A stretch of DNA of 22,643 nucleotides from Pelotomaculum sp. UBA3102. GTDB taxonomy: Bacteria; Bacillota; Desulfotomaculia; Desulfotomaculales; Pelotomaculaceae. How positions within the stretch are numbered: the first letter of the stretch is position 1; each line of letters opens with the position of its first letter. Location: positions 1 to 22,643 of the forward strand of contig DFAQ01000003.1 in the NCBI GenBank assembly GCA_002365865.1, given 5' to 3'. Positions 1 through 6,803 of the stretch are shown here, piece by piece. The notes under the pieces are model-generated. The model was not told the DNA's origin. It searched no databases and saw nothing but the letters and a program-made list of their open reading frames with translations. The translations under genes were made by a program, and so were the position numbers.

Positions 1-2
1 CC

Positions 3-518
3 ATTGAGGGTGAGCGGCTACAACCAGATAAACAAAACATGGATATTAATAGTCATTTGGAAAATATGACTATTAATATCAGGGATAAAATCAACAATTC
101 AACAAGTATCATACAGAATATCGGGGAGCAAGTAAATAAAACTCATGAAAGAATGTCTGAGGCAGTAAAAACCATTCATGAGGTATCCAACACTTTGGTC
201 GCCAATGTAACCGACTTGTCCCGGCAGGTGGAAAACACGGTTTTTAACCTTCAGTTTCAGGATATGGTTGCCCAGGAACTGAATCATGTTTTGAAAATAG
301 TTGAAGAGTGTAATGAGGAACTCCAGCATCTGGCGCTGGCGCTGCAAAATGGTGAGGCTTTGAAAGAGCGAACAGAAATAATGGACAGGCTGGCAAAGCT
401 TTATACCACCGCCGGTGAGCGGCGGGTACACCAGCAAGTGACCGGTGAACAGCTCCTTGATACGACCAACGTGGGGAAAGTAGATAAGGAGCTGGGCGAT
501 AACGTAGAACTGTTTTAA
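3..518 (+). CDS. MCP/CheZ-like chemotaxis protein, C-terminal part (5' end outside window)
   Basis: The reading frame is open to the left edge, so this is the C-terminal 171 residues of a longer protein; the internal ATG at 39 is not a convincing start. The visible part is almost entirely helical and hydrophilic, like the signalling bundle of methyl-accepting chemotaxis proteins. The stretch FQDMVAQ (codons about 255-275) has the D-x-x-x-Q spacing of the CheZ phosphatase active site. The protein ends in GDNVELF, a tail I recall from short MCP-like/CheZ-like proteins. A CheY-like receiver follows 22 bases downstream, which fits a phosphorylation or dephosphorylation partner. Whether it is a receptor or a CheY phosphatase cannot be decided without the N-terminus. 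Confidence 0.7.
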   Translation: MEGERLQPDKQNMDINSHLENMTINIRDKINNSTSIIQNIGEQVNKTHERMSEAVKTIHEVSNTLVANVTDLSRQVENTVFNLQFQDMVAQELNHVLKIVEECNEELQHLALALQNGEALKERTEIMDRLAKLYTTAGERRVHQQVTGEQLLDTTNVGKVDKELGDNVELF

Positions 519-540
519 CAAAATAAGGATGGTGTTTGCA

Positions 541-909
541 TTGGCCAGAACCATTTTGACCGTCGATGATTCTGTGACGATGTTGATGAGTATAAAAATT
601 GTTTTAGAAAATGCCGGTTACCGGGTGGAACAGGCACAAAACGGCAAAGCGGGTTTGGCCGTTCTGAACAAAACAGGCAAGGTGGATGCCGTTATTACCG
701 ACCTGAACATGCCAATCATGGACGGGATAAGTTTTATCAAGGCGGCGCGTCAAAAAAAGACTTGCAAGTTTACTCCTATTATCATGCTTACAACGGAAGC
801 GCAGGCTGCCAAAAAGGAAGAAGGGCGAAAACCCGGCGCCACGGCATGGATCGTAAAGCCCTTTAAGCCCGGGCAGCTGCTGGCGGTGCTGAAAAAAGTG
901 GGCGTTTAA
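541..909 (+). CDS. CheY-like single-domain response regulator
   Basis: A stand-alone receiver domain of 122 residues, the usual CheY length. Key residues are present: the acidic pair D9-D10, phospho-acceptor D54 in VITDLNMP, T84 in MLTTE and K106 in VKPF. Position 103, normally the switch Tyr/Phe, is Trp. I chose TTG at 541 because it gives the family-typical N-terminus ARTILTVDDS and has AAGGATGGTG just upstream; ATG at 529 lies on top of that ribosome binding site. The gene follows the MCP/CheZ-like gene and is probably co-transcribed. Its likely role is to carry a chemotaxis-type signal to a motor or other output. No output domain is present. Confidence 0.9.
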   Translation: MARTILTVDDSVTMLMSIKIVLENAGYRVEQAQNGKAGLAVLNKTGKVDAVITDLNMPIMDGISFIKAARQKKTCKFTPIIMLTTEAQAAKKEEGRKPGATAWIVKPFKPGQLLAVLKKVGV

Positions 910-989
910 TGTTAGCATATAGCAGCGCTTGGATATTACCCGCCGGGAGATGTGGCAATGCTGCGGAGCAGCTTGAGCGCCTGGCGGGG

Positions 990-1424
990 TCATGGCGTGG
1001 GCAGCAGGGGTGACTTTAAAAAGTTGCCCCTCTTTTTTATGGCAAAGTTGCTCTTGTAGGCCAGGGCCACCTGGTTGGTATCCAGGATTGAGTTGGTCCG
1101 CAATACATACTTGCCATCGTATTTGGCGTCTTTAGCCAGGGCTTGATGGTTAATTTCGGCAGTATCTTTTTTATTAGCAGGTACCGGCACCGTTATTTCC
1201 AATAAACTGTTTTAAGCCTTTTTTAAGTTTACCGGCCAGCTTTTTGACGATCTCTTCCCGGACCTGGCGGTCGTGTTCAGCTTCGGCGGGGTTGTAACAG
1301 ACAATGTACCGGTCGGCGTCTTCAGACCAAACTGCTTTAACTTTGAGGTTTTCGCTGACCACCCGGTATCTGCCGCCGGTTTTCAGGACTTTTTCATCGC
1401 CCGGGGATATGCATGCAGGATTTG
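990..1424 (-). pseudogene. Transposase remnant (IS1634/IS4-like DDE family), frameshifted
   Basis: Two minus-strand frames, about 1424-1174 and 1202-990, together read like the C-terminal half of an IS1634-type transposase. The first contains GGRYRVVSENLKVKAVW, RYIVCYNPAEAEHDRQVREE and KLKKGLKQFIGNNG, then shifts frame. The second continues with INHQALAKDAKYDGKYVLRT and NQVALAYKSN, ending in a damaged LKS segment. There is no start codon, the catalytic N-terminal half is absent and no terminal inverted repeats are visible, so this is a dead fragment. The family name rests on memory of these motifs; that it is transposase debris is more certain than which family. Confidence 0.7.
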
Positions 1425-1503
1425 CATCACTAAAGAAGAAATTACAAATTACCTGTAAAAAGAAAAGTAAATACTACGACATTGTTATATCGGGAGGGTA
1501 TCG

Positions 1504-2763
1504 ATGAAGCGATTATTTTTAACATTTACTTTGATAATTATTTTGGCCGGTAATTTTGTGCTACCGGCCTTTGCTCAAGAACAGCAGGAAATCCCGGTGC
1601 TGATTGACGGACTGCCGGTTACCTTCGACGTACAGCCGATTATCCAGCACGAACGGACACTGGTTCCTTTCCGGGCTGTCGCAGAGGCATTAAATGTGGC
1701 GGTTAGCTGGGATGGCGACTCGCGGACAGTCGGTGCTGCCGATGGTAAAACTTCCGTCAGGTTGCAAATTGGTAATAAAACTGCCTATCGCAATGACAAT
1801 CCCATTACTCTGGATGCGCCTCCGGTAATTCAAGACGGAAGGACTTTAATTCCTTTACGTTTTTTCAGTGAGGCTTATAACTGCGAAGTAGTGTGGGATG
1901 GTCCTAACCACACGGTTAGAATTACTTCTCCACCAAAGGGAATGACCGTTATAGGCTTCTATGCCCTGGGCGACAGCAAAACCAGCAGTTGGACCAACCT
2001 CTTTGGGAAACCTTACCCGGAAACTGCCAACGGAAATACCGATGTAGTAGGCGAACTGGCGTTAGGCTGGTACAGTCTGGACAAAGAGGGGAATCTGCTG
2101 ACCGGAAGCAGGACTGGCTGGCAAAGACCGGACGGTTGGGAAAAGGTGCTGGAAGCGGCCAAGGATTACAAACTGAAAACTGAAATGGTAGTTCACGTAA
2201 CTGACGGTGACGGCACTATTTCTTCCCTGTTAACGGATGAGGATGCCGTGACTAAGGCTGTTGATGGCATAATGGAAGCAGCTGAGGCTTACCATGGTGT
2301 TAACCTCGACTTTGAGGGTTTGGGTTGCCAAGATGACGGTGAGCAGTTAAAGGCGGTCCAGGACGCTTTTAATAAGTTTGTTAGGCTTTTGGCGAGGCAG
2401 GTACGGGCTGCCGGCATTGACCTGACGCTCACCCTTCATGCGCCTAATAGTGCTTACAAGGGTTACGACTACCAATCGTTAGGCGAAGTTGCTGATAGGA
2501 TTATCATTATGGCTTACGATTACGGTACGACACCGGAGCCTAATTCATTGGTCATTCAAGCAGTTGAGCAAGCTCTAAAACATACACCCAAAGAAAAATT
2601 AGTATTAGGAATTTCCATACCAAGTGAAACTTCTGAGAGTGTTCCGGCAAAGGTTGGGATTGCCAAGCGATACCAACTTAACGGTATTGCACTCTGGAGG
2701 TTAGGCTTACTGACAGACGAAACGTGGAACGCACTGCGAAAAACAGTTGAAGTTAAAAAGTGA
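1504..2763 (+). CDS. Secreted GH18-family protein with copper-amine-oxidase-N-like stalk domain
   Basis: A 419-residue exported protein. Residues 1-24 form a signal peptide (positive MKR, hydrophobic core, cleavage after PAFA). Residues 30-140 are a copper-amine-oxidase-N-like module with the paired repeats RTLVPFRAVAEALN and RTLIPLRFFSEAYN, a stalk/cell-wall module common in Firmicutes. From about 146 the sequence matches glycoside hydrolase 18: HGVNLDFEGL (264-273) aligns with DGxDxDxE, keeping D269 and catalytic E271, and IIIMAYDYG supplies the conserved late Tyr. H264 and N267 replace the first two motif Asp residues, as in the spore-cortex lyase-like branch (YaaH/SleL). Likely action is on peptidoglycan or another GlcNAc polymer outside the cell. 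The start has GGGAGGG five bases upstream; a strong terminator follows. Confidence 0.88.
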   Translation: MKRLFLTFTLIIILAGNFVLPAFAQEQQEIPVLIDGLPVTFDVQPIIQHERTLVPFRAVAEALNVAVSWDGDSRTVGAADGKTSVRLQIGNKTAYRNDNPITLDAPPVIQDGRTLIPLRFFSEAYNCEVVWDGPNHTVRITSPPKGMTVIGFYALGDSKTSSWTNLFGKPYPETANGNTDVVGELALGWYSLDKEGNLLTGSRTGWQRPDGWEKVLEAAKDYKLKTEMVVHVTDGDGTISSLLTDEDAVTKAVDGIMEAAEAYHGVNLDFEGLGCQDDGEQLKAVQDAFNKFVRLLARQVRAAGIDLTLTLHAPNSAYKGYDYQSLGEVADRIIIMAYDYGTTPEPNSLVIQAVEQALKHTPKEKLVLGISIPSETSESVPAKVGIAKRYQLNGIALWRLGLLTDETWNALRKTVEVKK

Positions 2764-2791
2764 GGATTAATCACGATAAAACGGGACAGAG

Positions 2792-2827
2792 GGGGGACAA
2801 GGGATCTGTCCCCTTGTCCCCCTTTTA
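2792..2827 (+). terminator. Rho-independent terminator after the GH18 gene
   Basis: A perfect 12-bp stem (GGGGGACAAGGG at 2792-2803 with CCCTTGTCCCCC at 2811-2822) encloses a 7-base loop and is followed by TTTTAT. The CTGTCCCCTTGTCCC part (2806-2820) recurs exactly at 6789-6803. Confidence 0.85.
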
Positions 2828-2836
2828 TAGTTATGC

Positions 2837-2866
2837 TTGACAGTAGTAAGGCGTTGAGTTTAGAAT
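2837..2866 (+). promoter_or_regulatory. Sigma-A-type promoter of the hydrogenase-maturation operon
   Basis: TTGACA at 2837-2842 and TAGAAT at 2861-2866 are separated by 18 bp. The start of transcription would be near 2873, leaving a leader of about 180 bases before the first gene. Confidence 0.7.
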
Positions 2867-2974
2867 TATTGTAATAGGGCTTGAAAAGAGGTCGCCAAAC
2901 TGATTTTCAGGCTGGGAACAATTAAAAAATAAATACCCTGATAACAAGGTTTGTTGCTGAGTTAAGGGGGCATT

Positions 2975-3022
2975 ATGATAAATATGTTTGTATGTTCAAG
3001 CACTTACTCTTGTTTGGGGTAA
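2975..3022 (+). CDS. Possible 15-codon leader peptide of the hyd operon
   Basis: An ATG at 2975, preceded by AAGGGGG with four intervening bases, opens a 15-codon frame reading MINMFVCSSTYSCLG and ending in TAA at 3020-3022. The frame covers the 5' arm and loop of the hairpin at 3001-3025, and its stop codon lies in the 3' arm. This is the geometry of a translated attenuator. It has two Cys and three Ser codons but no run of a single amino acid. It has no family match that I know. Confidence 0.4.
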   Translation: MINMFVCSSTYSCLG

Positions 3023-3037
3023 GTGTTTTTAATTTTT
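3001..3037 (+). terminator. Attenuator-like hairpin upstream of the hyd operon
   Basis: CACTTAC (3001-3007) pairs with GTAAGTG (3019-3025) around an 11-base loop, followed directly by TTTTTAATTTTT (3026-3037). It lies between the promoter at 2837 and the first gene at 3057, so it may act as a conditional terminator. Confidence 0.55.
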
Positions 3038-3056
3038 CAAGGGGGGATTCGGTTTG

Positions 3057-3311
3057 ATGGACAAACGGCTGGGAGTAATAGGGATAGTGATTGAGGATCG
3101 TGCGGTGGCACCGAAGGTTAATCAGGTTTTAAGCGAGCATGCGGAGATGATTGTGGGCAGGATGGGTCTGCCTTACCGGGAAAGGGAAGTTTCAGTAATA
3201 TCATTAATAGTTGACGGTAACACAGACCAAATTGGTTCGTTAACCGGAAAGCTGGGTAATATCCCGGGAATTACCGTTAAAAGTGCTCTTACCAGGTCCC
3301 GCAAAGGGTAG
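3057..3311 (+). CDS. TM1266-type iron-only hydrogenase system regulator
   Basis: An 84-residue protein with an ACT/NikR-C-like beta-alpha-beta layout (KRLGVIGIVIEDR at the start, VSVISLIVDG in the middle, GKLGNIPGITVKS near the end). It matches my memory of the putative iron-only hydrogenase system regulator family (TM1266), whose genes sit next to hydE/hydG. It has no DNA-binding helix-turn-helix, so its regulatory mode is unclear. ATG 3057 was chosen; TTG 3054 one codon earlier is equally possible. A GGGGGG ribosome site lies just upstream. It is the first gene of the operon, 26 bases ahead of hydG. Confidence 0.85.
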   Translation: MDKRLGVIGIVIEDRAVAPKVNQVLSEHAEMIVGRMGLPYREREVSVISLIVDGNTDQIGSLTGKLGNIPGITVKSALTRSRKG

Positions 3312-3337
3312 GATGAAAAACAAAGGAGGTTTGGATT

Positions 3338-4801
3338 ATGCAAAATGCTTCGGTTAAAGAATGGATGGATGCGGTAATAAAGCCGGAACAGGTAGAAAAA
3401 TATATGGAAAATGGAAAATATTTTATAGATGATAACTATATCCATGAACTGCTCTTGCAGAAAAAACAGCCTGATAAACAGGAAGTACGGGAGATAATAG
3501 CTAAATCCCTGGAACTTAACCGCCTGGAACCGGAAGAAACAGCTGCTCTTCTTAACTGTACCGATGAGGAGTTATGGCAGGAAATGTACGAGGCCGGTTT
3601 AAAAATTAAACTAAACGTGTATGGCCGGAGAATCGTTACTTTTGCCCCCCTTTACGTCAGTAATTACTGTGTAAACAGCTGTGTCTACTGTGGATTCAGG
3701 GGGGGAAACGACGAGAGTGTACGTCACCGGTTGAACAGGGATGAACTGCGCGATGAGATAAAAGCCCTGGTTAAAAAAGGTCATAAACGCCTTATAATGG
3801 TCTACGGCGAACATCCCGATTCTGATGTCCATTATATTGCCGACACCCTGAAAGTGGCGTATGAAACCAAGGTGGATAACGGAGAAATACGGCGCAGTAA
3901 CATAAATGCCGCTCCCATGTCGGTGGAAGATCTGAAAATCTTAAAAGACGTAGGTATCGGCACCTTCCAGGTGTTCCAGGAGACCTACCACCACGATACT
4001 TATAAAAAACTTCATCCCCGCGGTATTAAAGCAGATTACGGCTGGCGCCTCTATTCCTTACACCGGGCTATGGAAGCGGGGGTTGACGATGTGGGTATAG
4101 GAGCTCTTTTTGGCCTATATGATTGGAAATTTGAGGTTATGGGTCTGTTGTATCATACTATAGACCTGGAGAAACATTTTGACGGGGTCGGTCCCCATAC
4201 TATATCCTTTCCCCGGTTGGAGCCTGCCGTTAATACGCCCTTTGTTGAGAAAAGCTCTTACAAGGTTGATGACGACACTTTTAAAAAACTGGTTACTGTG
4301 ATTCGCCTTTCTGTCCCCTATACGGGAATGATTATTACAGCCCGGGAAAATGCCCGGGTAAGGCGGGAAGTCATTCCGGTTGGTTGTACACAGCTCGATG
4401 CCGGTTCTAATATTGCTATAGGCGGCTACAATAAAGAAGATCCGGATCACAGCCGGCAGCAGTTTATCCTCGGGGATAATCGCAGTCTGGACGAAACGAT
4501 ACGCGACCTGGCCAGGATGGGGTATATAGCTTCTTTCTGTACCGCCGGTTATCGCTGTGGTCGTACGGGTAATTATTTTATGGATATTGCTAAAAAAGGC
4601 AAGGTTCATAATTTATGTATGCCTAACGCAATCTTAACTTTTAAAGAATATCTGCTTGATTATGCGGGTAATGAAACCCGGGAGGCGGGTGAGCAGTTAA
4701 TAAACCAGGAAATTGAAGCCCTGCCGGATAACCTTGTAAGGCAAAAAGTTTTAGGATTTCTTAAGAGGATAGAGGCAGGTGAGAGAGATTTATACCTCTA
4801 A
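3338..4801 (+). CDS. hydG: [FeFe] hydrogenase H-cluster radical SAM maturase HydG (tyrosine lyase)
   Basis: HydG cleaves tyrosine to make the CO and CN ligands of the H-cluster, delivering an Fe(CO)2(CN)-cysteine synthon for hydrogenase assembly. This 487-residue protein has the family's usual length. The radical-SAM cluster motif CVNSCVYC uses C111, C115 and C118. Other family marks are ETYHHDTYKKLHP (215-227), GVGPHTISFPRLEPAVNTPF (283-302) and the C-terminal PNAILTFKEYL. The auxiliary-cluster region is odd: canonical HydG has CX2CX22C (CTACYR...), but here the sequence is CTAGYRC with C401, G404, C407 and C427. The first and last cysteines keep their spacing while the middle one has moved three residues. 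A good AAAGGAGG precedes the ATG. ThiH is the nearest alternative, but the context and C-terminus favour HydG. Confidence 0.93.
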   Translation: MQNASVKEWMDAVIKPEQVEKYMENGKYFIDDNYIHELLLQKKQPDKQEVREIIAKSLELNRLEPEETAALLNCTDEELWQEMYEAGLKIKLNVYGRRIVTFAPLYVSNYCVNSCVYCGFRGGNDESVRHRLNRDELRDEIKALVKKGHKRLIMVYGEHPDSDVHYIADTLKVAYETKVDNGEIRRSNINAAPMSVEDLKILKDVGIGTFQVFQETYHHDTYKKLHPRGIKADYGWRLYSLHRAMEAGVDDVGIGALFGLYDWKFEVMGLLYHTIDLEKHFDGVGPHTISFPRLEPAVNTPFVEKSSYKVDDDTFKKLVTVIRLSVPYTGMIITARENARVRREVIPVGCTQLDAGSNIAIGGYNKEDPDHSRQQFILGDNRSLDETIRDLARMGYIASFCTAGYRCGRTGNYFMDIAKKGKVHNLCMPNAILTFKEYLLDYAGNETREAGEQLINQEIEALPDNLVRQKVLGFLKRIEAGERDLYL

Positions 4802-4814
4802 AGAGAGTAGCCGG

Positions 4815-5129
4815 ATGCGGCATAAGATAAAAGCATTACTTGGTAATCATTTTTGTAATTCCGGTGCAGAAATGATCAAGGTTTGTAACCGGGTTCTTCT
4901 GGAACTATATCCCGGACTAAAAATACGCTGGGCAAGGATTTACGGGTTCAGGTGGTCTTACCTGTTTGGTAACAATGAGGAAATAAGTATAAATATTGTA
5001 AGGGTTAAACTTAACGAAAAATATGGTATCTGTATAGATAACGCAGAAATCTTAAGTCGAGCGGAAATAAAAGAAATAACCACTACGCTCAAGGAGTGTT
5101 TTACCTGTGGGGATGATCTCCAGCGATGA
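4815..5129 (+). CDS. Unrecognised small protein between hydG and hydE
   Basis: I do not recognise this 104-residue protein. It begins MRHKIKALLGN and carries a helical segment (MIKVCNRVLLELYPGLKIRW), an aromatic-basic stretch (WARIYGFRWSYLFG), a likely beta pair and a C-terminal CFTCGDD. Cysteines lie near both ends; there is no signal peptide or clear membrane span. The start is uncertain: ATG 4815 has AAAGAGAG upstream, while an in-frame GTG at 4779 would overlap hydG by 23 bases and add 12 residues. The 3' end overlaps the hydE start by 23 bases, which implies translational coupling. Some other bacteria have an aspartate ammonia-lyase-like gene near hydE/hydG; this is not that family. A part in H-cluster maturation is inferred from position only. 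Confidence 0.7.
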   Translation: MRHKIKALLGNHFCNSGAEMIKVCNRVLLELYPGLKIRWARIYGFRWSYLFGNNEEISINIVRVKLNEKYGICIDNAEILSRAEIKEITTTLKECFTCGDDLQR

Positions 5130-6180
5130 TATCGTTAATATTTTAAACAGTGATGATCTTCAGGTTTTGCAGGAGTTATTGCAAGCTGCCGATAAATGCC
5201 GCCGGGAAAATGTCGGTGACAAAGTGTATTTGCGCGGGCTTATAGAGTTCAGTAACTATTGTGACCGGAATTGCTTTTACTGCGGGTTAAGAAAAAATAA
5301 CCATCAGCTTGAGCGCTATCGCTTGAGGAAAGATGAGATTGTAGAACTGGCAATGCTGGCCTTTAAATCCGGCTATCACTCTATTTGCTTACAATCAGGG
5401 GAAACTGACAACTCCTTTGAGGTTGATTTCCTGGTTGAAGTGGTCAGAGAGATTAAAGATTTGAGCCGGGAAGCGGATGAGGATGCCAGGGGGTTGGGGA
5501 TAACTTTAAGTGTTGGGGAATTGGAATACCGGCAATATGAGAGGCTTTGGGAAGCAGGGGCTCATCGTTACCTGCTGCGGATAGAAAGCTCCGTCCCGGA
5601 GCTTTTTAAAAGCATTCACCCGCCGTCCCAAAGACTGGAGCAACGTATAGATTGTCTTAGGGCGTTGAAAGATATCGGTTATCAGACCGGAACCGGGATA
5701 ATGATCGGACTGCCGGGTCAAACGGTGGAACACCTGCTCCGGGAGCTTGAATTCTTCCGGCAAGAAGATGTCGATATGCTGGGTATGGGACCTTATATTC
5801 CCCATCATGCTACCCCATTGTCAAAAGTTAAAGCGGAGCAGCTTGATCCTTATCTAACCACCTTGAAAATACTGGCTCTTTGCCGGCTTACTATGCCGGA
5901 TGTTAATATGGTGGCCTCAACCGCGTTACAGAGCATTGACCCTGAAGGGCTCCGAATGGGTTTGAAAGCCGGGGCCAACATTGTAATGCCGATTTTAACC
6001 CCTGAGGACATACGGGAAAAATACTATTTGTATGAACATAAGAAATTTAAAAAATCAGAGGAACTGGCCGAAGAAATTTCTTCTTGCGGTTATACCCTTG
6101 GTTTATGGGAATGGGGGGATTCCTTGCATTATAAAAGGACTACTCTTCAATATCGTGCGTCTATGGAAAAAACAGAATAG
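5107..6180 (+). CDS. hydE: [FeFe] hydrogenase H-cluster radical SAM maturase HydE
   Basis: HydE acts on the HydG product during building of the H-cluster dithiomethylamine-bridged di-iron unit. The 357-residue length is normal. The radical-SAM motif CDRNCFYCG uses C52, C56 and C59 and sits in the family context YLRGLIEFSNYC. LQSGETDN, TGTGIMIGLPGQT and GMGPYIPHHATPLS are the usual BioB-like barrel motifs seen in HydE. The optional C-terminal CX7CX2C cluster motif is not present. GTG 5107 was chosen because AAGGAGTG lies eight bases upstream; ATG 5113 is a possible alternative. It is the last gene of the operon, and no hydF follows. Confidence 0.93.
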   Translation: MGMISSDDIVNILNSDDLQVLQELLQAADKCRRENVGDKVYLRGLIEFSNYCDRNCFYCGLRKNNHQLERYRLRKDEIVELAMLAFKSGYHSICLQSGETDNSFEVDFLVEVVREIKDLSREADEDARGLGITLSVGELEYRQYERLWEAGAHRYLLRIESSVPELFKSIHPPSQRLEQRIDCLRALKDIGYQTGTGIMIGLPGQTVEHLLRELEFFRQEDVDMLGMGPYIPHHATPLSKVKAEQLDPYLTTLKILALCRLTMPDVNMVASTALQSIDPEGLRMGLKAGANIVMPILTPEDIREKYYLYEHKKFKKSEELAEEISSCGYTLGLWEWGDSLHYKRTTLQYRASMEKTE

Positions 6181-6256
6181 AACCCTGTGCTTAATAATGT
6201 TAAGATTAAAGAGGAGAAATGGGTCGCATATGCCCGGAACTTTAGTGAGTTTTATT

Positions 6257-6290
6257 GGGAAATTACCTCATTTCCCACTGGGGTTTTCTT
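6257..6290 (+). terminator. Possible terminator downstream of hydE
   Basis: GGGAAAT (6257-6263) pairs with ATTTCCC (6270-6276) around a 6-base loop; a T-rich stretch begins about eight bases later. The gap before the T-run makes it weaker than a classical site. It overlaps the 3' end of the crotonase fragment on the other strand. Confidence 0.45.
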
Positions 6291-6358
6291 TTCTCTAAAA
6301 ATGCGTTTACACCTTCACTGGCATCTTCGGTCGAACATAAAACAGCAAAATGGTTGTT
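6263..6358 (-). pseudogene. Enoyl-CoA hydratase (crotonase family) C-terminal fragment
   Basis: One minus-strand frame of about 30 codons reads NNHFAVLCS and then TEDASEGVNAFLEKRKP before a QWEMR tail and a TAA stop at 6263-6265. This matches the very end of enoyl-CoA hydratases, where an F....STEDxxEGxxAFLEKRKP motif closes the protein. The frame is broken by a stop about seven codons upstream of the matching part, and the other roughly 230 residues are missing. It is therefore a gene remnant, presumably from a fatty-acid or butyrate pathway gene that once stood here. Confidence 0.6.
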
Positions 6359-6415
6359 CCAATGGTAACCCCTTACTTAAAAAAATTGTTAAAACCTATG
6401 TGTTAATAATCAAAC

Positions 6416-6437
6416 AAGCCGGTGTGTACCGGCTTTT
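6416..6437. terminator. Hairpin between the convergent hydE and DUF4405 regions
   Basis: AAGCCGGT (6416-6423) pairs perfectly with ACCGGCTT (6428-6435) around GTGT. TTCTC follows on the plus strand and GTTTGATT on the minus strand. It lies just past the stop of the minus-strand DUF4405 gene and probably ends that transcript. Confidence 0.65.
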
Positions 6438-6453
6438 CTCACATTCGTTTTGA

Positions 6454-6720
6454 TTATTTTTTATTTTTATCTACAGATTGGTTGTTTTCAACTATTAAAC
6501 GGCGTCCTGTTTTTTTGTACCAGTCCCAGTGCAGTATAAGATGATAAAAGGCTAATCCGGCCATGCCGATACCGCTCCATTTATGCATATCTCTAAAAAA
6601 CCAGCGCAGGCCGGTTCCTCTTGGTATAACGGTCCATAATAACAAACCGCTTATTCCACTTGCTGCCAATAAAAAAAATAAGGTTGTATCTATTAAAAAA
6701 AATTTACTTCTTTTATCCAT
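6454..6720 (-). CDS. DUF4405-type small membrane protein
   Basis: An 88-residue protein with two predicted membrane helices (about 9-30 and 48-66). The loop and second helix read RDMHKWSGIGMAGLAFYHLILHWDW, which resembles the DUF4405/cytochrome b561-like helical pair with spaced histidines (DMHKW and YHLILHW). Such His pairs can bind haem or form a quinone-linked membrane anchor, but no function is established here. The C-terminus is short and charged. The ribosome site before ATG 6720 is poor (AAAATATTAG). The gene lies 84 bases downstream of the NifU-like gene on the same strand, with a hairpin between them. Confidence 0.7.
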   Translation of the reverse strand: MDKRSKFFLIDTTLFFLLAASGISGLLLWTVIPRGTGLRWFFRDMHKWSGIGMAGLAFYHLILHWDWYKKTGRRLIVENNQSVDKNKK

Positions 6721-6775
6721 ACTAATATTTTAACCTTTATAACGCATTTTATTAATTGCTTTATAAGTATTAAAG

Positions 6776-6796
6776 GGGGACAGTATACCTGTCCCC
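6776..6796 (-). terminator. Hairpin downstream of the NifU-like gene
   Basis: GGGGACAG (6776-6783) pairs with CTGTCCCC (6789-6796) around a 5-base loop, eight bases past the NifU-like stop codon. On the minus strand it is followed by TTTAATAC, so it is only weakly terminator-like. CTGTCCCCTTGTCCC (6789-6803) is identical to part of the terminator at 2792-2822. Confidence 0.45.
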
Positions 6797-6803
6797 TTGT
6801 CCC

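Noticed and set aside
909..1013. Short plus-strand frame overlapping the CheY stop codon (34 codons)
   Set aside because: No ribosome site and no recognisable family; most likely chance, or debris cut by the transposase fragment.
4115..4609. Long minus-strand frame inside hydG (164 codons)
   Set aside because: Antisense shadow of a well-conserved gene; its product has no family features.
6209..6241. AGAGGAGAA followed by ATG and an 8-codon frame after hydE
   Set aside because: Good ribosome site but the frame is too short; it could be the start of a deleted hydF or other gene, and nothing in it allows that to be shown.
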